The translations under genes and the position numbers were made by a program. The notes below the pieces were generated by a model, which had not been told where the DNA came from, searched no databases, and worked only from the letters and a program-made list of their open reading frames with translations. This document shows, piece by piece, positions 8,412 to 14,671 of a DNA stretch of 64,000 bases (the stretch's first letter is position 1; the number at the start of each line of letters is the position of its first letter). Origin of the DNA: Candidatus Electrothrix aestuarii (GTDB lineage Bacteria; Desulfobacterota; Desulfobulbia; Desulfobulbales; Desulfobulbaceae); the NCBI GenBank assembly GCA_032595685.2, contig CP159373.1, positions 1 through 64,000 of the forward strand, given 5' to 3'.

Positions 8412-9311
8412 TTACCCGGGCAGATTGGCGGATACAACCACGGAATATGCACCAGTGCGAATATCGTGATTTCGCTGTACGGATGAACTAGCCGGAATGA
8501 AAACTTCATCCCAAGATGTAGTTCCGTCGCAGTGTTGGTAATCTGAACGTACAGTTAGATCGGATCCTGAATTATTACGGATTTGCCAAGCCTGTCCAGA
8601 TGGTACTGTTATAGATGATGACCATCTGGGTGCGCCATCAAGTAAAAAATCAATACTGTCTGATCCAGATGTCACCGCTAAAGTAGCGCCACATTCAGGT
8701 TCCGGCTCTGGTTCTGGTGCTGGTTCCGGCTCTACATCACCTGTGGGGACTTGAAGTGTCCCAGAGGCTTGCGCCTCGTTGCCTGAAGTCTGTGCCGTCA
8801 ATCCAACGTTATTGATCCCTGGACCACATGACAAGGTAAATTCAGCTGTAAATCCACCGTCAGAACCTGTGGTGACTTCCTTAACCTCCGTACACATTGC
8901 CTCACTCGCATGGGCCGACGGCACCATAGCTTCCGCGACCGCTACCAAAAAGCCCTGATCCTTCGAGGTGGCGTTATCAGTAACACCTCCCGAATAACCT
9001 GATAAACTCAATGATAAAACCACACCGCTCTGTGCCGGGCTGATGCTACCGTTTGCCTGTATGGTCACAGATGCAGTACCGGTGTTCCCGCTGACTACTG
9101 AAAAATTCAAGGACACTATTTGGAGCGATGCCGAAGTTTGAGCATGTGCCGGTAACACAATCCCCTCAATGACCGGTTTCACCCATTTGTCCGGTAAAAC
9201 CGTGGACCCGGCCAAGGCACCCACACCGTACGCCAAGGTTTTTATGGTTTTCCGGCGCAATGGGCTTGCGGGGGCGTTGCCCACTCGTGTCTGGTCGAAT
9301 TTTTTCTTCAT
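8412..9311 (-). CDS. Tat-exported variable protein 1
   Basis: 299 residues. The N-terminus has a twin-arginine signal: SPLRRKTIKTLA (R19-R20), a hydrophobic stretch, then KW and LPAHAQTSA with a predicted cut after AHA (about residue 57). An Ig-like beta domain follows (VTIQANGSISPAQ), with a second conserved VPSAHA motif near residue 135, a Pro-Glu linker (about 205) and a C-terminal domain beginning CGATLAV. The start is the second of two close ATGs, 6 bases after GAGGAG. The signal and first domain are shared with the genes at 10190 and 12430, but the C-terminal domain differs. Function is unknown; the neighbouring operon and tatA suggest an exported, possibly modified, surface protein. 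Confidence 0.8.
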   Translation of the reverse strand: MKKKFDQTRVGNAPASPLRRKTIKTLAYGVGALAGSTVLPDKWVKPVIEGIVLPAHAQTSASLQIVSLNFSVVSGNTGTASVTIQANGSISPAQSGVVLSLSLSGYSGGVTDNATSKDQGFLVAVAEAMVPSAHASEAMCTEVKEVTTGSDGGFTAEFTLSCGPGINNVGLTAQTSGNEAQASGTLQVPTGDVEPEPAPEPEPEPECGATLAVTSGSDSIDFLLDGAPRWSSSITVPSGQAWQIRNNSGSDLTVRSDYQHCDGTTSWDEVFIPASSSVQRNHDIRTGAYSVVVSANLPG

Positions 9312-9400
9312 CTTCATCTCCTCTAACGTTCCTTCATTTGCATGATGATCAGTTCCTTTTATTCCCGTTGCAGACCATAACAAATCGGCAAAAAGGATGC

Positions 9401-9440
9401 AAAAAAAAACGCCTGCATCTCTGGGACACAGGCGGTTTTT
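9401..9440. terminator. hairpin with A-run and T-run
   Basis: GCCTG at 9411-9415 pairs with CAGGC at 9429-9433, with nine A on the left and TTTTT on the right, giving terminator potential on both strands. On the minus strand it follows the DUF1566 remnant, the same order as at 13448-13480. Confidence 0.7.
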
Positions 9441-9477
9441 AAGAGGAACGAGAAACTACTCGCTCAAAATTTTTTCA

Positions 9478-9552
9478 TCAAGCCTTGCGGCAAAGCCTCC
9501 CAAATTCCCCAGGGTATGATCCGAAAGACCAATGGGAGTTCACCTTGGGTAA
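9478..9552 (-). pseudogene. DUF1566 C-terminal remnant
   Basis: Reading right to left, the sequence encodes HWSFGSYPGEFGRLCRKA and a stop. This aligns with the end of the intact DUF1566 gene at 13507 (YWSSGTIPGGFGRLCRKV, stop). An in-frame stop lies just upstream, so only about 24 codons survive. It sits between tat-protein 1 and the first reverse-transcriptase remnant. Confidence 0.75.
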
Positions 9553-9556
9553 TTAT

Positions 9557-9925
9557 ATCCGAAGCACTGGCTTGACGATGCAATGAAGAAGACAGATTTG
9601 TTTTATATCCGCTTTATGGATGACTGGGTGGTGATTGCGCCCACAAGATGGAAATTGCGTAAAGCAGTGGCAAAAGTTAACCGGGTGCTGGCTTCACTGT
9701 TGCTTGAAAAGCACCCGGATAAGACTTTTATTGGCAAGGCCATGCGGGGATTTACCTTTTTGGGGTATTTCCTCACTCCGCTGGCAATTTCTGTTGCCCA
9801 AAGTGCTGTAGACAACATGAAACAACGTATCGCCCGGCTTTATGAGCAGGGTGCCGGGATGACCGACATTGGGCGATACGTTGTTCGTTGGTTGCGGTGG
9901 GGTCGTAGCGGATTGAATATTAGAG
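9557..9925 (+). pseudogene. reverse transcriptase C-terminal fragment 1
   Basis: Translation gives FYIRFMDDWVVIAPTRWKLR, carrying the catalytic [YF]xDD motif of reverse transcriptases, then EKHPDKTFIGK, RGFTFLGY and RLYEQGAGMTDIGRYVVRW. These blocks are characteristic of a widespread bacterial group II intron-like reverse transcriptase class. Only about 120 of the expected several hundred residues remain; the fingers region is missing. The open frame runs on to 10092, but the sequence after about 9925 no longer resembles the family. Likely an inactive remnant. Confidence 0.8.
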
Positions 9926-10189
9926 GTCACTCTCTGATTGTTTCTACCCTAACCAACGTCCTGAACTTACATTTGTTCTGGTCGTTTGAACACCATGTAG
10001 GTGGGAGCGCTGCCTCATTCTTCCCATTATTTTTTCCGCTATTTGCTCACCTAAATCCCCCCAAGGTACCGAATTTACTCCACACAATATAAGCCCCTGT
10101 ATGAGAGCAGGATATTTATATGGTCAAATACCTTATGAATACTTACGTATGCGTTTTAAACTACGCACAAAAAAAAATACTTACAATCT

Positions 10190-11125
10190 TTATCCCATTT
10201 GAATGCAACTATCATCCTCATGCACTCTGACTGACTTTGCTGCTGCAACTGCAGACTGAGTGAGGCTAGGCAAAGTCATGATACCCAAAGGTTCCAATGG
10301 GGGGTTTGCGCAAGGCTCATTTATTATAACATCGCCATCGCACCCAACGACGTCTAAAGACCAAGAAATAAACACTGGGCTCTCGTTTTTGATGGATATA
10401 AGTTGGCCTTGTGACGCAACCAGTGGGCCGGCACCCCATGTAACGCCTTCATCGATCGAAACCGAAAGGGGTGCGGTCGCGGACACGAGCACCGTGGCAT
10501 CGCAAGGTGCGGTATCGGTGCCGCTTTTGGATGGGTTTCCTGCTGGTATATCCAGCCAGCCTAAATTGGGCGCCACTACTCCAGCAATCGTACCTTTCAT
10601 GACTGCCTGGACGATGCCTTTGCCGCAGTTCAACTTAAATGTCACTTTATATTTGCCGTGGGCATCTGTTTTTACTTTTACTTTAACCGTACATTTGGGG
10701 GAGGTGGCAGCGTGGGCTGACGGAACCAACGCGTCGGAGATTGTCGCAAAAAGTGAGAACGGCGTGCCCCCGCCCGGCTTATGATTCTGGGTAATCACCG
10801 CCGTGTCGTAGCCTTCTAGCGTCATCTCCAGTTCGACATTGGCCTGGGCTGGCGTGATACAACCATTGGCCTCAATGGTCATCTCATCTGTCCCCGAATG
10901 ACCTTCCACCAAGGTCAGCTCGTGCCGCCCGCTGCAGAACGTCACACCCGGTGCCGAGGTTTGGGCGTGCGCTGGCAACGCAATCCCCTGAATTATCGGG
11001 GTCACCCATTTGTCCGGCAGGACGGTGGAGCCTGCCAGGGCCCCGACCCCTACGGCCAGAGTTTTTATGGTTTTCCGTCGCAGCGGGCTTTTTGGTTGGT
11101 TGTTTACATCTTTTTGCTTTGTCAT
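10190..11125 (-). CDS. Tat-exported variable protein 2
   Basis: 311 residues. Signal: SPLRRKTIKTLAVGVGALAG (R16-R17) then LPDKWVTPII and LPAHAQTSA, cut predicted after AHA (about 54). The Ig-like domain reads MTIEANGCITPAQANVELEM, followed by the conserved VPSAHA motif (about 137) and CTVKVKV. The C-terminal domain begins CDATVLVSATAP and differs from both paralogues. AGGAGAG lies 4 bases before the ATG. The first 50 residues and the upstream DNA are almost identical to the gene at 12430, so the two arose by recent duplication with divergence downstream. The upstream region carries seven GGGAAGT heptamers. Function is unknown. Confidence 0.8.
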   Translation of the reverse strand: MTKQKDVNNQPKSPLRRKTIKTLAVGVGALAGSTVLPDKWVTPIIQGIALPAHAQTSAPGVTFCSGRHELTLVEGHSGTDEMTIEANGCITPAQANVELEMTLEGYDTAVITQNHKPGGGTPFSLFATISDALVPSAHAATSPKCTVKVKVKTDAHGKYKVTFKLNCGKGIVQAVMKGTIAGVVAPNLGWLDIPAGNPSKSGTDTAPCDATVLVSATAPLSVSIDEGVTWGAGPLVASQGQLISIKNESPVFISWSLDVVGCDGDVIINEPCANPPLEPLGIMTLPSLTQSAVAAAKSVRVHEDDSCIQMG

Positions 11126-11180
11126 CTTCTCTCCTTGTTCTTGCAGGTTACCATTCTTTCACTGAACAACCAGTCTTCGT

Positions 11181-11229
11181 GGGAAGTGGGAAGTGGGAAG
11201 TGGGAAGTGGGAAGTGGGAAGTGGGAAGT
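11181..11229. repeat. heptanucleotide tandem repeat, 7 copies
   Basis: Seven uninterrupted GGGAAGT units lie 56 bp upstream of tat-protein 2. The homologous position upstream of tat-protein 3 has four units. A likely slipped-strand repeat. Confidence 0.97.
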
Positions 11230-11247
11230 AAAATATATTGAACGATA

Positions 11248-11302
11248 CAAAAATGCAAGAAAAAAAGCGCTCGTACCTAATCTTGAAGATACAAGCGCTG
11301 AG
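11248..11302 (-). terminator. decayed copy of the DUF1566-gene terminator
   Basis: AGCGCTCGTA at 11264 and TACAAGCGCT near 11290 form an imperfect hairpin, preceded on the plus strand by AAAAAAA. It duplicates the perfect hairpin at 13448-13480, but the gene that would be terminated is missing here. Confidence 0.6.
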
Positions 11303-11311
11303 CAATTCCGT

Positions 11312-11387
11312 AGGTATAATTAAGTGCAGCGTAATCAGACAATCCGGGATATAAACCGTCCGCTTTCATTTACACTCAAGCGGCCCT
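11312..11387. repeat. palindromic repeat element (family A), complete copy
   Basis: The left arm AGGTATAATTAAGTGCAGCG and a right arm whose complement reads CGCTTGAGTGTAAATGAAAG match the arms of the element at 981-1056. It directly abuts the truncated PqqD remnant. Confidence 0.75.
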
Positions 11388-11394
11388 GTTTGCT

Positions 11395-11526
11395 CCACAG
11401 CTTTTTTTGTCCTGTACCGCACATTTCCAACACCAGACCAGCTGTTCTGTTCATATAGACACCCTTTCCGGTGGCAAAGTCTGGATTCAGGGTAAATACC
11501 TGGTCGGCTTGCATACAACTTTGCAT
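11395..11526 (-). pseudogene. PqqD-like fragment
   Basis: Encodes QVFTLNPDFATGKGVYMNRT then AGLVLEMCGTG. This matches the PqqD-like protein at 5931 (KFTLNPDF...GKGIYLNKTAGLVLELCGKG), but about 15 internal residues are missing and the C-terminal half is replaced by the palindromic element. It is evidence for a second, decayed copy of the modification operon. Confidence 0.75.
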
Positions 11527-11598
11527 GTGATGTTTTATACTTATCGATGCGATTGAGCCAAGCAGTACCTGCGCAACGTCTCCTTGCCCAAACTTTTG

Positions 11599-11811
11599 TC
11601 AGGAGCTTTTTTCGACAGATTGACTCAATGGGGACTCAGCCGCAACATTTTCTTCCTGCTCCTTCGGCTCCTCCAACTCTTTGGTGGAATCCTTAAAATT
11701 TCTGATTCCCTGTCCTAAACCGGCACCTATTTCAGGCAGTTTGCCAGCACCGAATAGGATGACAATAAGAACAAGTATGATCACCATCTCGGGCATTCCT
11801 AATCCGAACAT
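11599..11811 (-). CDS. tatA: TatA/E twin-arginine translocase subunit
   Basis: 70 residues: a short N-terminus MFGLGMPEM, one membrane helix (about 8-22), the hinge [20 protein letters not shown] and an acidic tail. This is the full TatA architecture. TatA forms the transport pore for folded proteins with an RR signal. GAGGAAA precedes the ATG. It lies between Tat-substrate genes 2 and 3 on the same strand, away from any tatB/tatC in this window, so it may be a locus-dedicated TatA working with the chromosomal TatBC. That dedication is inference. Confidence 0.93.
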   Translation of the reverse strand: MFGLGMPEMVIILVLIVILFGAGKLPEIGAGLGQGIRNFKDSTKELEEPKEQEENVAAESPLSQSVEKSS

Positions 11812-12014
11812 TGCATTTCCTCTTTACCTAAATTATTCCCTTAAGTTACTATTTTAATTGCAAAAATTGAAAGCCACATCAACTGATGTCAGAAGCGTTT
11901 TGTATAGAGCCGCATCGAAGGAGAAGGTAATGGATTATCGCAATGGATATGATCCCCCACACACATGTTGTTGCTACCAAGTGCCTGCGTTAACTGTAAA
12001 GGTCACAGTTCCGT

Positions 12015-12048
12015 AGGTGTGATTGAGTACAGCGAAATCAGACAAACC
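12015..12048. repeat. palindromic repeat family A, half element
   Basis: AGGTGTGATTGAGTACAGCG then AAATCAGACAAACC matches one arm of the element at 981-1056. The other arm is absent, and the reverse-transcriptase fragment starts about 10 bp further on. Confidence 0.65.
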
Positions 12049-12057
12049 GTGATAAAC

Positions 12058-12275
12058 TGTCTTCACTGTTGCTGGAAAAGCACCCGGATAAAACCTTTAT
12101 CGGCAAAGCCTCACGGGGCTTCACCTTTTTAGGGTATTTCCTTACCCCGCTGGCAATTTCGGTTGCCCAAAGTGCTGTAGACAACATGAAACAACGTATG
12201 GCCCGGCTTTATGAGCAAGGTGCCGGGATGAACGACATCGGGCTATACGTTGTGCGTTGGTTACGGTGGGCTCGA
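12058..12275 (+). pseudogene. reverse transcriptase C-terminal fragment 2
   Basis: Encodes SSLLLEKHPDKTFIGKASRG, FTFLGYFLTPLAISVAQSAV and RLYEQGAGMNDIGLYVVRW. By eye this is close to 90% identical at DNA level to fragment 1 over about 215 bp, but it begins after the catalytic FMDD motif. Both fragments end at the same RWLRW position. It cannot be active. Confidence 0.8.
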
Positions 12276-12429
12276 AATATTGGTCCCGATCTAGTCTTGA
12301 GTGGTTGTGAGTATGGTGGTATTGGTCATGTCGGGTTGTTCGAACAAAATTGAACAGAATACGAAGCCTCTAAAGTACCCTGCCCGTGCCAGGAGGGGAG
12401 GACTCAGTTAACCTACTGGGCAGGTCTAT

Positions 12430-13329
12430 TTATAAAAACCGTATTACTTCGAATTTGGCCGCGTCCTCGGCGTCGATCACATGTTCATTCGTCGATTCTA
12501 GCGGCCCAAGAGTGTACTCAGCTCCGTCGACCGGCACACCGTCACAGTTGATATGCTCTTCCATGATGTACTCAGTGATAGCCGTTTTGTTTTTAACTTT
12601 AATCCGGTCTCCTGCTACGTAGGTTGCGATGGTGACGTTTAGCGCTTCATCGTTCTTGTACAATACTAGCGACGAAGCATAAGCTGAGATATCTACTCGA
12701 ACGTAATCTTCACAGCTTAACTGCTTTGCACCGCTCTCATCGCTACAAGGATTACAGGGGGCTATGTCTAACCATCCAGCTCGGGTGGCACCGCCACCGA
12801 TGTTGGCAGTCAACTCCACCTGAACAATACCAGGTCCACACCCTAATGTAAAATCGGCTGTGAACGACCCGTCCGCTGCCGTGGTCACCGACTGCTGTTG
12901 AGAGCACAGCGGAGACGCAGCCGCATGGGCTGAAGGCACCAATGCTTCTGAAAACGCTGTCAGAATGCTTGCTTCGGAGGACGATTCATTCTCAGTAATC
13001 ACCGCCTGAGCATACCCAGCCAATGTTAAAGTGAATGTAACATTCGCCTGAGCCGGATTAAGGCACCCGGTTGCCCGTATAGTCACAGACGACGTCCCTG
13101 AATGACCACTCACAAGCTGCAAGTCCACCCGGCCATTGCAAAAGGCCAACTGAAACGCCGAAGTTTGCGCATGTGCCGGTAACACGATGCCCTGAATAAT
13201 CGGGGTCACCCACTTCTCCGGCAACACGGTGGAGCCTGCCAGGGCCCCGACCCCTACGGCCAGAGTTTTTATGGTTTTCCGTCGCAGCGGGCTTTTTGGT
13301 TGGTTGTTTACATCTTTTTGCTTTGTCAT
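12430..13329 (-). CDS. Tat-exported variable protein 3
   Basis: 299 residues. Its first 50 residues are nearly identical to tat-protein 2 (SPLRRKTIKTLAVGVGALAG, LPEKWVTPII, LPAHAQTSA). The Ig-like domain contains VTIRATGCLNPAQANVTFTL, then VPSAHA (about 137) and a Cys-containing domain end. The C-terminal domain starts CEDYVRVDISAY and is unlike the other two. AGGAGAG precedes the ATG. The 5' region including the heptamers (here four copies) and a terminator is duplicated from the same ancestor as tat-protein 2. Predicted to be exported folded across the inner membrane; role unknown. Confidence 0.8.
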   Translation of the reverse strand: MTKQKDVNNQPKSPLRRKTIKTLAVGVGALAGSTVLPEKWVTPIIQGIVLPAHAQTSAFQLAFCNGRVDLQLVSGHSGTSSVTIRATGCLNPAQANVTFTLTLAGYAQAVITENESSSEASILTAFSEALVPSAHAAASPLCSQQQSVTTAADGSFTADFTLGCGPGIVQVELTANIGGGATRAGWLDIAPCNPCSDESGAKQLSCEDYVRVDISAYASSLVLYKNDEALNVTIATYVAGDRIKVKNKTAITEYIMEEHINCDGVPVDGAEYTLGPLESTNEHVIDAEDAAKFEVIRFL

Positions 13330-13384
13330 CTTCTCTCCTTGTTCTTGCAGGTTACCATTCTTTCACTGAACAACCAGTCTTCGT

Positions 13385-13412
13385 GGGAAGTGGGAAGTGG
13401 GAAGTGGGAAGT
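13385..13412. repeat. heptanucleotide tandem repeat, 4 copies
   Basis: Four GGGAAGT units lie 56 bp upstream of tat-protein 3, in the same context as the seven-copy tract at 11181-11229. Confidence 0.97.
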
Positions 13413-13447
13413 AAAATATATTGAACGATACAAAAATGCAAGAAAAA

Positions 13448-13480
13448 AAGCGCTCGTACCTCTCTTGATACGAGCGCGGA
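13448..13480 (-). terminator. intrinsic terminator of the DUF1566 gene
   Basis: GCGCTCGTA pairs perfectly with TACGAGCGC; on the minus strand it is followed by TTTTTTTCTT. It lies 27 bp past the stop of the DUF1566 gene. Confidence 0.9.
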
Positions 13481-13506
13481 GCATGATGAAATTTTTAACG
13501 TTCTGC

Positions 13507-14451
13507 TTAGACCTTACGACAAAGCCGACCAAAACCGCCGGGAATCGTTCCCGAGGACCAATAGGCACTGCCTTGTTTACAATCAACAAACCATTGTCCA
13601 CCCGGTCTCCGTTCGCTATCCACCATAATAAAAGGCTGATCTGCGGAAAAGGCAGGATGAAGATAGAGCCCCTTGGCATTGAGCTCCTGCTCCAGAAGCG
13701 ACATGGCCTCGGGCAGGGTCGGCATTCTCCAGTCATTATGCCCGGCAAAGCACTGGGCATTAATTTGCTCTATTTCCTTTCTCAACATGCGATGACTCAT
13801 GATATCCAACCCTCCACGCTGCCACATCAGGCCAGTGGCCACATCGGTCACTGTTAAGCCATCACCGTTATCTACTAAATAATTCCTGAACAGCCCATCG
13901 GGATTTCGCTTCTGATCAGTGAAATTATACTCTTTGATCATCTTGTCCGCCTCTTCCTCCACAAACTCAAGGGTCATGGAAGGCAGAAGAATACGCGCCG
14001 GAAGATCCTCAGGGAGCGGTTCCTCACTCCCAGGAAGACCTGTGGCCCCCAGATGATCCCGCTGATCTTCCTCTTTCAGAGGAATAACCCGTGAAGTATC
14101 ATCAGACTCCATGATATTATCAAGCAGCCACTGCTTCAATTCCCCGTTAATGGCATGGGTACGCTCAAAAAGCGCAACTTTGCCCTGTGATTGCACGCAA
14201 CGTTGCATCATCTCAGCAGGAGCTTTTATCTCCGCCACAACTTTGGCGTGCTTGATTCCCCGCTCCATCAGGCAGAGCTTTGGCTTTTCGCCCCAGGCAT
14301 CAACGAAAAAATAATAGATCCGTTCGTTGCTGCTGCGAACTCTTTCTCGGCCACCCCAACTCTCAAAGGTGCCGAAGCTGTATTCCGGTGTCATTTCCCA
14401 GTCTACGGCAGTCGGATTTCCTTCCAGATTCAATGCATTGAAAAGCCCCAT
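13507..14451 (-). CDS. DUF1566 (Lcl C-terminal-like) domain protein
   Basis: 314 residues. The N-terminal half (MGLFNALNLEGNPTAVDW...) has no family I recognise. From about residue 190 a DUF1566 domain follows: VTDVATGLMWQRGG, HNDWRMPTLPEAMSLL, then AYWSSGT and FGRLCRKV at the end. DUF1566 has a C-type-lectin-like fold and is found in surface ligand-binding proteins and as a variable domain of some diversity-generating retroelements. I chose the ATG with GGAGG 5 bases upstream; a longer frame begins 17 codons earlier. No signal peptide is visible. It precedes the heptamer repeat and tat-protein 3, and a remnant of a second copy lies at 9478. Confidence 0.8.
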   Translation of the reverse strand: MGLFNALNLEGNPTAVDWEMTPEYSFGTFESWGGRERVRSSNERIYYFFVDAWGEKPKLCLMERGIKHAKVVAEIKAPAEMMQRCVQSQGKVALFERTHAINGELKQWLLDNIMESDDTSRVIPLKEEDQRDHLGATGLPGSEEPLPEDLPARILLPSMTLEFVEEEADKMIKEYNFTDQKRNPDGLFRNYLVDNGDGLTVTDVATGLMWQRGGLDIMSHRMLRKEIEQINAQCFAGHNDWRMPTLPEAMSLLEQELNAKGLYLHPAFSADQPFIMVDSERRPGGQWFVDCKQGSAYWSSGTIPGGFGRLCRKV

Positions 14452-14671
14452 AAACGCCTCCATTATTTTTTGAAATTTTCCAAAGTAAAGTATACTGTTC
14501 AATAAGATCGAAATAAACGTCTCTGCCCAGTTGAGCTGGACTCAGAAGCAGAACAAAAACGTTAAGCAAGTAATAAAAAACAGTCCTTATCTTTAGCTCT
14601 GCAATCTTATAAAGTTACCAAGCAACTTATCCCACACAAAAGGATACAATAGGAACCATTACCAAGTCAAT

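Noticed and set aside
11930-12015. Short ORF with good Shine-Dalgarno (MDYRNGYDPPHTCCCYQ)
   Set aside because: About 27 codons, with the stop supplied by the adjacent repeat element; may be the start of a lost gene, but unsupported as a protein.
5931-14451. Lasso-peptide cluster
   Set aside because: PqqD-like, kinase and nucleotidyltransferase genes are shared with such clusters, but no asparagine-synthetase-like cyclase, transglutaminase-like protease or short precursor is present.
9478-14451. Complete diversity-generating retroelement
   Set aside because: The reverse transcriptase is only in fragments, no accessory Avd-type gene is visible and no template/variable repeat pair was found.
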